From Scleroderma bovista (taxonomy: Eukaryota; Basidiomycota; Agaricomycetes; Boletales; Sclerodermataceae): 64,000 bases of DNA. Position numbers and translations under genes: made by a program. Numbering within the stretch: position 1 is the stretch's first letter; every line of letters starts with the position of its first letter. Where the stretch lies: assembly GCA_037178675.1 (NCBI GenBank), contig JAYMGJ010000247.1:62001-126000 (forward strand). The letters run 5' to 3'. Shown one piece after another: positions 10,959 to 22,845 of the stretch. The notes under the pieces are model-generated. The model was not told the DNA's origin, did not search any database, and was given only the letters and a program-made list of their open reading frames with translations.

Positions 10959-13900
10959 TCAACCGAGAGACGGTCTACTCCGTTTTTTGCCGGCCTTTAT
11001 GGGACCTGAAGGTGGGGTGGGTTGTTTTGGGGATGGAGCACTTGACTGGGATGACCTATGTGGACCTGGTGCACGGGGTGCAGGCTTAGTGGATTTCACT
11101 GCATTTGGTAGAACCAACACTTTCCCCATGGGATAATCACGGGATTCTAAGAAACCGTGAGGTAGCACATAACATCGCAAGTAAAATACGAACCTGCAAT
11201 TTCCTTGAACACCGGTGTGAACTCTTGTAGCACTAGTTCAGTAGGAATGCCTGTTGATTTCCCAATGTTGGGCTCTTCGTCAACAGACATTGCAGCGTCA
11301 ACCTCCGGTTGGAAGTCAGGCTCTGTCTGTGGTTCCGTGTCGGTTGTCCTCAGATGCAAGAAGCTATCAACCAGCGAGTCGAAGAATGTATCAATCGACG
11401 GCATCAAATGAGATGGCGCATCAAAAAAGCTTGCTGTTTCACTACTCCTCCAAGGTAGGACAGCTGGGTGTACATTTGAATGGTCGTGCGGTTGGTGAAC
11501 CGAGACGTTAGTAATGGCAGGGACACCGAACATCTCCTCGAATAGTGATCTTTTCGGCGGTACTGCCTTCCGGAGAGCCACGGAAGGGGCACTTGGTCCC
11601 TCTTGTGCGTCAACAGCGTCTCCCATCAGGATCAAACTATAATTGTGGGTGAGACCGACCAGCGAGAATGACTCGCTAACCGGAGCAGACAGCTGCGGGT
11701 ACCAAACCAGATTGCGGATTGCAAACGGCAGCGTGTGCACCATCTGAGGGACTGGTGATCGCGCGTGAAAGATGGTAACGGTCACTTGAGGTAATGAACG
11801 GGAGGAGTGAGTAGTGATAAAGGCATCCCGACGAGGGTGAGGTTCCACAATTTCAACAGGTCGATCATTTCTAAACTGCCAGAGGACTGAGAATGATAGT
11901 TTAGCGGACATCAACAACATTCATAGAAATTCGCATACCTGAACGTGACACTACATTCCATACAACCAAGTCTAGACCACTGATAACAACGAGGAAGCGG
12001 CCACTTGGACCTATGAAGTGTGCTTGATGCGGTCTCGGAGATTCGCGACAGACGAAAGTATGCTGAGGTACATTCGTGCAAGGGTCATACAAGACAACAG
12101 AAGTGCCAATCGCGACTGCTAAAAGGGAACCATCTGGGGACCAAGACGCGTGTCTAGGGGTATCTGATTCGAAACCAAAGCTTGATCTTGGCACCCAAGA
12201 AACTATCAATCAAGCTTGAGATTCTTGTTTGCCAGTCCGGATGAGGACTCACCCTCTTGATTACCTCTTTTGTCTTTAATTGTTTGAATTCGCCAGCATT
12301 TGAGCTTTCGATCTGCCCCCGTAGTCACTAGTTGTACAACTGAAGCGTCTGGGCTAAAGGACACGGAAGTGATCTCGTGCAGTCCATGTGGCCGGTCTAT
12401 TCTCGTGCTCAATATCCAAAATGCGTTCTTTTTGTCCCAATACCAGAATTTGAGGTATATTTCACCACGGAAGTACTCGTTGCCCTCACGGCGGTCGACC
12501 GTGGCCATCCAATCACCAGTGGAGGTTATGACGGCATGTTCTACTCGTGATGGTTCTAGAACCTTTTCATCTCTTCGTGAAACTCGGTTGGACGGAGAAA
12601 CTTCGAGTTCGGCAACGAGGGCGAATGAAGACGGTGAAAATGTTTGGAGCGAGGAGGGATGGGAAGATGGAAGGATAACAGTCTCAGATAGCGAGTGAAA
12701 CGCAAGAGGCGCCGATGATGAGGAAGGGGCTGCAGCTGACACAGAGGGATCTAGGACAATGTTAGGTATGGACAAGGACTGCGGGAAATAGAAATACCTA
12801 TTCTAATCTGTGCAAAGACCCGCGACAGCTTCAAGGTCGTCGAGCTTACAAAAGCATGCGTGGCATCAGTGAGCCCAAGGAGATACTCTTCCTCTGATGC
12901 TCTTGGTGGAGAAACTGCAATAGTCTTTATTGGTGAGCCAACACGAGGGACGAACTCCCGGTTTCCAGTGTGCAGCTGCCAGATAACAAGCACGGCTTCC
13001 TCACCACCGCTCAGGAGATATGCACCATTTGTCGTGAACGCAACAGATGAGACTGCGTGAGCGTGCCAATGCAGGGCAGACGTTTGTGATTTCTTCTCTA
13101 CGCCGACCACCTTGACTAGATTGGGATCTAGACAATACCATAGTCGCACGACCCCCTTGACATCGCCAGTTGCAAAGTAATCCTCTGATGGATGTGCTGC
13201 GAGGCAAGTCAACACTTCAGGTGAAACGAACTTCATGAACCCAGATTTGGGATCAGCAATCTGTGCAACATACGCCTTATACCCAGCAACCGCGATCAAT
13301 CGTTCGCCACTTGCAGAGATTGCGAGCCCAGTCGTTCTATTGGTCTTCCCAATTGGAAGCACCTGCGACGGTTTTTGTATTTTTGTCGCGCTATCAGAAG
13401 CATGGGATTTGAGCGACACGCGCAACACTATGGAATTCTCCTCCTGTGCACCACTACTTGTGGCTGGTGAACACATCAGATTTGTTAGCTAGCGGAGTGC
13501 AGAAAACACTCACACATGGTTTGTGCTTTCTTCGCAGCGGCAACGAATACATGACCTTTGGTTTTCTCGTGAGTGCAAATATGGTGAATAGGTTGGTCCA
13601 GGTCAATGGTACGCAGAAGAGCCCCCTCAAGAAAATCCCAGACCTTGATGGTACCATCAAGGGATGCGGTTATTAGTTGGAAGGAATTTTGTGCACTGAG
13701 AATAGCGGAAGTAATGACGTCGGTGTGCCCCTCGTCGTGTGATCGAGGTAGTGTCGATACGACTTTACCGGACGTCGTCGAGCAAATCTTGATCGTAGAA
13801 CCAACGACAGAGAAGAAGTGGCTGTTGAAAAACATAAGGATGGAATACTGGCAAAACGATGACAGCTACCGACCTTCCGTCTCTTGTGAATACGGGTGGA

Positions 13901-14175
13901 TGTGAGCTTACAGTTGCATCGGTTAAAGAGGTCCAGTTCCATCGTCTCGAAGACGTGTTTTCAAGTTTTTTAAATCCTCCTGATTTCTGTCCGGAAGTTT
14001 CACTGCGGTGAGATTCCGACGTCGGTTTCTCCTTCTCTCTCTGCTTGTCTTTCTTCTTGTTACGTTTTGTAGATTGGGATGGTAAAGGTGAGGGGTGGGA
14101 AGTTGGTAGTCGAGGGGCATCCCTCGGCTGCGGTAAGATCAAGGGAGCATGGTTTATGACCTCTGCCGCCGCCAT
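10959..14175 (-). CDS. UTP17: WD40 U3 snoRNP protein UTP17/NAN1 (WDR75 homologue)
   Basis: A multi-exon gene of nearly 900 residues. The N terminus is a basic low-complexity tail (KRNKKKDKQREKEK), followed by a WNWTSLTD segment and PPVFTRDGR, which lead into WD40 repeats. Clear blades include ITASLDGTIKVWDFLEGALLR, FATGDVKGVVRLWY, AVSSVAFTTNGAYLLSGGEEAVLVIWQL and VVQLVTTGADRKLKCWRIQ. The second propeller ends near SVVLYDPCT and LDLVVWNVVS. The C-terminal helical part has RSLFEEMFGVPAITN and LVLQEFTPVFKEIAG, then a short last exon ending in basic residues (KAGKKRSRPSLG). This double propeller plus tail is the architecture of NAN1/UTP17, part of the t-UTP/UTP-A complex acting on pre-rRNA in the nucleolus. 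It ends only 85 bp from GNL1 on the same strand. Confidence 0.75.
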
Positions 14176-14260
14176 GAGCAGAACTCTCCCTGCACACTTG
14201 CATTCAAAAAAATGGTCAAACTGCTCGGCATATGCCGACAGAGATCACAGCATTATGTCA

Positions 14261-16607
14261 TCAAAGATCGACATCTACAGTACTGAGTGCATCGAATCTT
14301 CCCTTCGTTTCAGCAACCAATTCATCTTCCTCAGCATCATCCTTGTCACTTTCCTCTTCATCACTTTCTACTGGGGTCTCCGATTTTCCACAGTCGTCAC
14401 TCTCGTATCCATCTTCCCATTCGATAGCCTCGACATTAACATCATGCGATGTGACAATGTCCTTTAGCCATATTCCATTGCCGTTAGAGTTATCCACAAC
14501 ATCACAAGAAGGTGGCCAAAATGCCCATGGAATGTTTCCTTGTGACACGAGTCGAAGAACTGAATGTAGAGGTCACATGTAAGGTGAAAATACAATCCTT
14601 GAATATTGAATGCTCACTCGCGTTCCCTGCTCGGTTAATGTCTGGCCTCCCAGCTTTTGCAGTAACCCAACCTTTCTTATCCGCATACGCCGTCATTATA
14701 TCTATTGCGGTCCATTTCAGGTCAACATTTCCTTTTGTACCGCCACGCTGGCCATTTCGCCAGGTGCGTTTATCTTCGACTGGCTCGACGGCAGTGGACG
14801 GATGAGTAAGGGAAAGTATACGTTCTATGGGAAGAAGCTGGGAAATCCTGTGCACGCAGAATGGAATGGCAGCCATTCTGGAGATCGGAAAGACGCCGCA
14901 GAGCACCTTCCATACTGTCAACATGCAAAACAGAGATAAGTAGGAAATGCATGCCTGGATATCCATCGGAACAAACGACGGCATCACCAGACCAGGACAA
15001 TCAATGAGTCGTACGTCTGGTGTCCAAAATAGAGTCTGAAAATGTTTCGTCTGCAATAGTGGTAAGCAACTTTCAAGGGACCAGATCCATGATCTTTACC
15101 TTGCCTGGCGTGCGGGACGCCCGCACCATTGTGGTTCCAAAGAGGGCATTCAGCAGTGACGACTTTCCTACATTAGGCTGACCTAGATGCAAACATATAA
15201 CACTAACATCAGAAAGGTCGGAAACAATCATACCAATCAGTCCAACAGTTAGGAACTTGGGCTCTGGCGTCCCTTCCGGGTCGTCGCTGTCAGCTTCATT
15301 GTGCATGCCCACATCCACATTCTCAATCTGTTTCCCCTTCTCTCCCGGATCATCAACCTTCCCGACCCTCGCTCCTCTCGCTTTCTTTACCCTCTCCCAG
15401 TCCACGTCCGTCCTTACCCTGGGTCTCCATTCCATTTCCTTCTCCTTTCTCGCCCAATCCGGTGGTATCAGCATCTTATCATGTACATCCTTTAGTACAT
15501 GAACGAGTCTTTCCCGAAATGTCCCCGCAATGTGTGGCTTGTACCTAACTCTACCCTGGATGGTGTGTTCATCTGAATCAGCCACCTTTGGAGCATAGGC
15601 CTCGACAGGAACGACCGGGATACCGGGATACTGGGTGTTTAGGTACGACGTCCACGCAGCTACAAGCGCAGGACCGGATATATCCACTTTGGTCAGGACT
15701 AGTATGACGTTTGCCATCTTGGATTTGCATGTTGTATCGGTTACAGTGTCTGCACTTGCACCTGGTAAGGATAGATAGGAAGCGAGAGATGCGGGGAGAT
15801 GCAAAGGCGGACAGCGAGAATCAAGAAGCAACAAAATAATGTCCGACATTTCAGTGACCCGCCAGCTGTGTGCACAAATGAATCCATCGGTGCATAGATA
15901 CAAGTCCCATGTTTCGAACAGTCAGCTTCCGTATCAACAATTCAACAAGGTCACATATCGGCGGTGACATACAATTGTCTCCATACTTCCAGATTTCTCT
16001 CGAAATATATTGGTGGATGGGGCATTCCAGACGTTTCATTGCTGGTAGTGGAAGGCTGTGTATCCGGTCTGGGCGACTGCAAAGCTTGATCACTTTGCTC
16101 GTCGGCCTGAGGAGTTTTGTTCAAAGCGTCACGCCATTGTTCGACGGCTGCATCTTGCTGCGAGAGCCACCGACAAAAATAAGCTTGCTCGTTACCGTCA
16201 ACCTCGGCTTTGCTCATCCCATATTTCCATTTTGGCCGTTTTGGAATATAAAACCGGATGGCTACGTCCCCGATCGGTGGTTTGACCCAATCCTCATTTA
16301 GCACGTTGTAATCTTCAGGAATTGGCCGCAGGATCGACGATGTTGCCGCCAGCCTCCTTGTTTGGGCCAAAAATTCCCCGTCAAGTTTCACGAATGCGCT
16401 TTGTAGTTTCCGTGCAGTTCGCGATGCCTGTTCTGACATCTGGCGCGCCTGAAGAGAGTGCCCCGGAGCTGGATCCCTACGGTACTTTTTTCGTCGTCCA
16501 GAGGGCGAAACGCCAGAGTGTGAGAGAAGTTTCTCTGGTGCATCACCCCGTTTTAATGCGCGTTTTAATTGTAACTGAGCCTTGCGTTGTTTTCCTGATG
16601 GTCCCAT
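14261..16607 (-). CDS. GNL1-like circularly permuted GTPase (MMR1/HSR1 family)
   Basis: The N terminus is basic (MGPSGKQRKAQLQLKRALKRG), as in nucleolar GTPases. YFERNLEVWRQ at the end of exon 1 joins to LWRVTEMSDIILLLLDSRCP, the family signature before the G domain. The GTPase motifs are in permuted order: G4 LVLTKVD, then after about 150 residues G1 GQPNVGKSSLLNALFG, G2 region RASRTPGK, and G3 DCPGLVMPSF. The G4 motif has Thr where most GTPases have Asn. The C terminus is acidic (VESDEEESDKDDAEEDE). GNL1/Lsg1-type proteins act in ribosome maturation, and this context (adjacent to UTP17) fits that role. It shares a 75-bp promoter with the gene at 16683. Confidence 0.85.
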
Positions 16608-16682
16608 GTGAAGTGGTGGTCAGTGGCGAAAAGATCATCTTATCTTGAGATATGAGCACGTGATTTCTCCTTCACCACAACA
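16608..16682. promoter_or_regulatory. 75-bp bidirectional promoter with E-box
   Basis: Only 75 bp separate the start codons of GNL1 (minus) and the gene at 16683 (plus). A CACGTG palindrome lies at 16657-16662 in the context GCACGTGA, and GATA-like words precede it. Both 5' leaders must be very short or overlap. Confidence 0.5.
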
Positions 16683-18168
16683 ATGATGTCGACGTGGTTT
16701 GGTAGCAGGGCAAGTCGACGTTCACGACTGCCCCAGACGACGCCTCCACTATCGCAGACTCACCAACTAGCAGAAACAGAAACAGCAACTCTCCCAACTG
16801 ACTCGTCTGTACTCAAACACTCACAGTCGATCTCCACACTTGAACCACCAGCGGCTTTCAGCCCTTCCTCGTCTCGGTCCGGTGCCCTACTATCAGATGT
16901 TCACGCCAATATAAATGATCCAAGTGCATACGGAGCTGGGAGTATGAGCCCAATACCCGTCGATGTAAGAGCTAGGGAAGACCCAGACCCAGCCGAGGCA
17001 CTTGCCAGCCTCGATCTTGATGATACCTATCCAGCTGTCGACCTAAAAAAGGACAAGGGAAAAGGCAGAGAAATCGAAGGACCAGGTCGACCACTCTTCA
17101 CGCCACAGGATGCCGTGCTCACTGAAGTCTTTGGGTTTCCTCTCCCTGCCAACCCTGAAGCTACTACTACGACCCTTAGTGACTCGGGTTCAATGCCGCA
17201 TTCAAGCGTAGCCGCGGGCGGGTCGGCTCCGCTTCCACCGTTACCCCTTTACGATCCTTTCTCGGGTGCCCGCATAGGGGATCATACCCCACCAGCGACA
17301 TCCACTGCTACTGCGAATACTACTTCTACTACTGGCGTGGAACAACCTGGCCAACAGCAAAATAAATCGCATTGCCTACCCATGACGGGTGATTCTGATC
17401 TATGGAGTCATCTCTCACGCGTCCTCGAATTGCAAGCCGAAGTGGCATGCATGCATGCCGAGATGGAAGGTGTAGGTGCCGCAGGGAGTAGTGCAGGCGG
17501 TCATGGAGGTGTCAAGTTAGGCCCAAACTCGGGCACGAGCGACACGCGTCCGCCAGGCGTGAACGCAGGTAACTCAAAGAGGCGGATGAAGGGCGCAACG
17601 ATGCCTGTAGGCGATGACGATGAACCGCCACAACAAGTTAGGAGTGCGGACGGGGCCGTCACGGATAGTTCGTCGGAAGATGAGGACAAGGACGACGCAA
17701 AGGGATTTGCCAAACGGAGGCGCGATGAAGACTTTGCGAAGCTTGCTGATCAATTCACAGAGCGCAAGGTTGCCATCTCACGCATTATGGGTAAGGTAAA
17801 GTATTTTGATTTCTCACTCGGAACTTTGACGCAATGTGATGCAGCTGGACGACCTATCAGCCGCATTAAAGGCGTTCCACGCGCTTCCCACCCCGCACAT
17901 GGACTTGTGTCTTACGACTACCTCCCGTACCGACACGATCAGCTCCGTAACATCGGGTGCCACAAACACATCCATATCCTCCCCACCGCCTCACCACACG
18001 CGCTTCTTTCAACCTGCCATCATTACCACTGATGTTGTTCAACCCACAATGTCTTCCGTCTCGTCCAAGCCATCACAGGCTGCGCAGTCGCATGGCAAAC
18101 TCATTTTTGATGCCCAACATGTCGACAGTCCTGTAGAAATGCATGCCACGCAATCGTCATTTAGGTAG
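16683..18168 (+). CDS. Unknown disordered protein
   Basis: I do not recognise a family. Two exons are joined by an intron at about 17795-17842: ...TERKVAISRIMGK then LDDLSAALKAFHALPT. The product is about 480 residues, largely low-complexity Ser/Thr/Pro, with an acidic SSSEDEDKDD patch followed by basic KRRRDEDF. Two conserved-looking segments stand out: an aromatic patch LFTPQDAVLTEVFGFPLP (about residues 140-155) and the predicted helix DEDFAKLADQFTERKVAISRIMGKLDDL, which could form a coiled coil. FDPFSG-like short motifs are absent, but LYDPFSGARIGD resembles an endocytic NPF/DPF-type peptide, a weak hint. The sharp frame continuity and shared promoter support a real gene. Confidence 0.6.
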
Positions 18169-18367
18169 TATTTTTCTCTGAGCCCTCTGCGCCCCCTTTG
18201 CGGATCTGGTCCTGCATACATTTATTGCAGAAACTATTACACTACAGACTTACAACTAACATGAGAGCAATACCATATCATAATTTACTCGTTGCAAGTC
18301 AAATAACCATGGATGGTTTTATGTTAGGGACCTGCCCACCACTAGTCATCCAGTCAGAATCATGGAA

Positions 18368-19928
18368 TCAACCACCTAGTAAGCCTAGGGCCATGCGCAA
18401 CTCCTTGCGCGCCTGCTCCACATCTTCGTAGTCCAGCGATGAGATCGCGAACCTACAATGTTTCTGGGCTTTGGTAATGGTGGATGGGGTCAGTTCGAAT
18501 GCTGGTATAGGTGGCGGCGGGACAGCGGCGTGCATAGATGGATGTGACGAAGGGGGAAGTGATGACACTGGAGATGCGAATAGCGCGGTAGTGGATGGTG
18601 GAAGTGGCGGTGCTGAGGATAGGACATCCGCCCCAAAGATGGCCGTGTATTCGCCCGACGATGGCGGAACAGGAGGACCACTGGGCACAAAACCGGGAGG
18701 GAGGTCCGTGATCGCATTCTGCGGAGAAACGGAACGGCCCGGACGACCGCGAGGAGGCGAAGTCGATGATGCTCGTTGTTGCGCAGCATACACGCGCGGT
18801 GGTGAGCCGGAGGGTGAAGTGGCCATCTGTGCATCATTCGAAAAGTGGACTTGGCGAGGTGATTTTTCTCTGGGACGCTTGGGGTTCAGATGAGGATCTC
18901 GTTTAACCTCCTCGTCGCTTGGCGCGCCCTCGATTTCAGAGCTGACCCATGCTGACTTTAAAGTACTGGAGTCCAAGGCGTGTTCACGAGCCAATTCATA
19001 TCCAGGCGTGGCTGTCGTACTCCATTGTCCTGGAGTGAGGGTCTCGTCGTCGTGCTTTGCTTTTTGTATAGGCACGCTGTTTGCTTTAGCAAAGTCGGAT
19101 GGGGGGATTTTGGGTGGAGAAGATTGCCGTCTAGGGGAACGGGCAAGAGCTGTGGATGGTGAAGGATCCCGGAACGTTTTAGGTGGAGTAGTGGGGGGTT
19201 GAGGGATGGTAGAGGTAGGGGGAGATGGCTGGAAGGGAGCAGGGGTAAGGTCCGGGCTGACTTCGGATGCTGCGGGACCTGCTGATGGCTTCCTGCCCTC
19301 TCTGAAGGCCTTGGCAATATCCGCTGCCTTCCACTTGGCGTATTTGATCTTGCCTTCTGTCTACACGCGAGTGAGCATGCTGGCAAGAGTGAAACACAAG
19401 CTAGCGTACTGCTTCTGAGATCTCGGACTTGGGGAAGATCTTGAGCACTTCAAAGAAGTTGGAAGCGGCGAGGAACTTCTTTGCTGTGGCTCTGGTGAAT
19501 GTAAGATAAGCGCTCTATCGCTGGATAGTAGATGCGGCCACTCACTTGGATGCTCTCCCAGCTCTGTCCTCGTCATCCGCCGCCTTGAAGACTTTCAAGG
19601 CAAAGTTTTCGACATAGGCTGCGCTTGCAGCTTCCATATCGACAGCATCGGTTGGGCCAATTTCATTCTTTAGGCGTTCAAGTGCAGTGAGGAGATCGAA
19701 GAGAAGAGTGCGCGAGGCGCTATCTTTGACTTTGGTAGAAATGCCCAGTTGTGCTGCATAGTACGCACCTAATGGTGATGTCAGTGACAACGATTAGACG
19801 AGGGTAGTGTAGATAGACGCACACCAGTAGGCAATGATCGGTTCTCGTTCAACGAGTTCTTCTGCGCGCTGAAGAAAGGGGGCGATGCCCTTGAGACCTA
19901 CAGAGACGGGGGGCAGACCAAGAGACAT
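18368..19928 (-). CDS. VTA1: Vta1/LIP5, regulator of the Vps4 ATPase (ESCRT-III)
   Basis: The N terminus is MSLGLPPVSVGLKGIAPFLQRAEELVEREPIIAYWCAYYAAQ when exon 1 and exon 2 are joined; this is the tandem MIT-like helical domain that binds ESCRT-III. It continues with ENFALKVFKAADDEDRAG and ATAKKFLAASNFFEVLKIF, then KWKAADIAKAFREGRKP. A long Pro/Ser-rich linker follows. The last 40 residues, ITKAQKHCRFAISSLDYED then VEQARKELRMALGLL, are the VSL domain that dimerises Vta1 and binds Vps4. Length (about 450) is typical for fungi with an extended linker. It works in multivesicular-body sorting at endosomes. At least three introns are short and regular, and no damage is seen. Confidence 0.9.
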
Positions 19929-22273
19929 GATTGTCGTAAGTTGTAGTCGTTAGTGTGGGGATGACGGTGAAAGAAGTAATTGGGTTTATATATGTTCGAC
20001 GCGACTTTGGAGTGTGGCAGACGCGGCCAACGACTCACAGCTGCACCTCGCACCGTCCACGAGGCAGCCGATGCAAGTTGCTCGTCGTTGTTCTTTGTGG
20101 ATTAGCAGTGCCCTCGATTGCTGTTGCAGAGTTTGCCCCTCGCTTTGTTCTCCACTCACAAACAAGGTTCGAAATGGGGTTCACCGGGCTCACCGGGTGG
20201 AGATTGCTGTAAGTTCATCCGATGGCACTCGATGACTTCATAGACAACCGGGAGCCCCAGACTCGTCGCACGAGCACCCACCAGGTGACCAAGCCTATCA
20301 CAATAGCGCTTCACTAGGCCAACACGTTGCGACAAAGGCAATGGCTACATCACTGCTCTGGTCGGTCTCCAGTTGCCCCGTCCGCCTTGCGTCATAGGTA
20401 TGATCGAGTGGAGAACGAGTGTCGAGCGCCGGATGCGAATTCCCCACACCGCATTTCTCACTCACAGCATGGCCACCTCGAGGCAAGGGCGCATAAACAA
20501 GCCATCTCCGGTCCTTCCTCACCGCCCAACTGGCAAGCTCACACGTTGACCCGACACAGCAACGACGAGGCTGCCATCCAGTTGCCCCACTGCGGAAGGA
20601 ACATATGTTTTGACCATAAACAGAGCATGTGCAACAATTAGCTGGGCACGCAACGTGCCATCCTCCACAGCCAAACCCAATCATGTAACTTTGAAGACCC
20701 GACACACCCAAAGAAACCTTGCGACCAAGCGGAGCTGCCCTCATCTTAGATGATTAACCACTACCCTTTCTAGGATTTTGACGTCAAAGTCCATACCGTC
20801 AGGTGTTACGTCGTCTCCGCCGATGGTCCCACCAAACATTCGATTCTCATCTTCTTTGTGGAACACACCTACAAAACCAACGAATGTCCGTGGCAAGGGC
20901 GTCAGCCGTTTATTGCAAGTAACGATCAATAGGGTCAGGTCACAGGAAAAGTCCGCGACCCTTCCATGATACTCTTGGTCACTCCTTGGGTTCACGTGTA
21001 CTTTATTGAGATGAAGTCATACCGAAACCAATAGAATAAACAACACTGCACTTAATGGGCAGTGAAAGTATGCTTGGCAAAGCACATCGCGTAAAAGAGG
21101 TGCACGAACGCGTCTCTACCCTCAGACTGGACGAGAATATCCCTTCGTCCCCATACATGAAGGATATATGTGCGGAAAAGACACTGATAATCCGCACCTC
21201 GTGTTTAATCACCGTACGCCGAGGACCGGGCTTTTAGGAGTGATTGTATTCAAAGGTGAGTTAGTAGGACGTAATCCCACATCCAAATGGGACAACGTGT
21301 GGGGTAGCTAATGTTAGCATACAATCGAAAGCAATGCTGTGCAAAAGCGGGGTGGCACTCGATCGATGCTATGCTTCGTATAACAGCTTGATATCATTGG
21401 ATTGGGAAGCTGGAGAAGTCCCCCAAGTGTCAAGAATGTCGGCAGCAGAACGACCATGACAACATATCCCCAGCCCCGATAAATCATGACCCCAAATCGA
21501 ATGCGAGGCACCAACACTCAATGGGGAGCCACTGAAGCCAACCGACGATCTCTATAAAAAAATTGACGGTAAAGCGGCTAGATGGCCGCAATACGTAGTA
21601 GGACCCACCTTCTGGTTTCACCGACTAGGATTGGCCAACGTACTCATGCTTCAAGTTGGTTGCAGGTCTCTGAAGAGGGAACGAGCTCCGACCCAGAATC
21701 TCATAACAACCTCATTGCGAAGTGCCAAATCGGTTTTCAACGTCATTATCGATGCAAGCATTTCCATTTCTACGGACCTCAGTCAGCAGGACATCCCCGT
21801 TCCAAGAACCCGAACCCCAGATCTGGTGGTTATTGGTCTCGATTCTGGGGGAGCATCACCGAAACTTGCAATTCAACACGTTTGCAAAACGTGTCCAGGG
21901 GACGTCAAAACGCAAGAAGACCGAAGAGTAATTATTGAAGCCAACTGCAAAATAACCGCATAAGATAATTTTTTTCTAGTTAAGAATTGTTACATAACCG
22001 TGGAACAGACGGGATGAGGGAAAGGAGACCGAATTAGACATAGGAGTGCCCTTACAGATGGCGATGGAACGTCTGATGGAACTTGGAGACTTGTGATAGC
22101 ACGAAGTGTGGCGTACGAGTCACATCAACTCTGCTGGAGCGTGTACATTTCAGCTATTGCTTCGGATAACGATGCATCTCATTATACTGCAAATACATGA
22201 CCGAGTTCTGAACGGTAAAGGACACTCAGCGTGATGGTCGGGTTTCGCCTTCAAACTACAGGCACAACAGCAC
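19929..22273. other. Gene-poor interval of 2.3 kb
   Basis: No gene could be supported. Several overlapping 60-148 residue frames on both strands (20298-20744, 20741-21212, 21582-21963) have no recognisable motif and contradict one another. Degenerate mobile DNA or a non-coding transcript is possible but not shown. Confidence 0.4.
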
Positions 22274-22725
22274 CTAGTACAATTCCAGACTCATTCCATC
22301 GTTGATTTCATAATCACGGAGAGTGATGTGGTCTTTATAAATGGTGTACCTGCAAAATATACCAAGGCGGTCAATATCTACCCATGAATCGGGCAAACAT
22401 AAATAAGGGAAAGGAGAGGCACCAACGCTCCAAGTCGGTTCCCCGGACGAAGATACAAAAGGTACAAAAGATAAACTGCGTACCATTTCTTCAGTTGGAT
22501 CTTTTTTTCGTCGGTCCCAATTTGTGCGGCAATAAGTTTCTTCAGAACGCCAACTGTATCATCTGGACTGCACTTGACGCGGACTTCATGACCATCAGAA
22601 TGAAGATCCCAGGACGTGGTAATTCCGTACCTTTGCGACCAAGTCGATCGTTTGCAATAACCTAACAGTATATGAGCAGCTCTTTCTCGACGTCGAATGC
22701 AACTGCTGACCTCGATCAATGCCAT
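22274..22725 (-). CDS. HUB1: Ubiquitin-like splicing modifier HUB1/UBL5
   Basis: Four small exons give a protein of about 75 residues that follows Hub1/UBL5 almost position by position. It begins [15 protein letters not shown], continues [20 protein letters not shown] and [13 protein letters not shown], and ends [24 protein letters not shown] with no C-terminal Gly-Gly. Hub1 is a ubiquitin fold that binds the spliceosome factor Snu66 non-covalently and alters 5' splice-site choice. The introns fall after GAG (MALIE), within the GTC codon after GRK, and within the TGG codon after KK; all have GT-AG borders. This fungus is intron-rich with several apparent GC-AG introns, so Hub1 may matter for its splicing (inference). 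It is divergent from RSC9, with 120 bp between start codons. Confidence 0.93.
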
Positions 22726-22780
22726 GACTGAAGTTGCTAGATAAGATCACTGTGGCTTACGCAGGCGTGACATTGTTTTT

Positions 22781-22803
22781 GTCACACGTGACAGACGTGT
22801 GAC
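22781..22803. promoter_or_regulatory. Inverted repeat with E-box between HUB1 and RSC9
   Basis: Arms gtcacacgt (22781-22789) and acgtgtgac (22795-22803) are exact reverse complements around a 5-nt spacer. A CACGTG core lies at 22785-22790. The element sits in the middle of the 120-bp divergent promoter, so a dimeric factor could act on both genes. Confidence 0.5.
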
Positions 22804-22845
22804 CTCTCTGGTGTTCGTCCATGGCAGTGAGGCTGAGACGGATTA

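Noticed and set aside
10808..11089. Plus-strand open frame of 93 codons
   Set aside because: It overlaps the last exon of UTP17 on the opposite strand and has no family motif.
20298..21963. Several 80-148 codon frames on both strands
   Set aside because: They overlap, lack motifs and lack coherent splice joins, so they are not called as genes.
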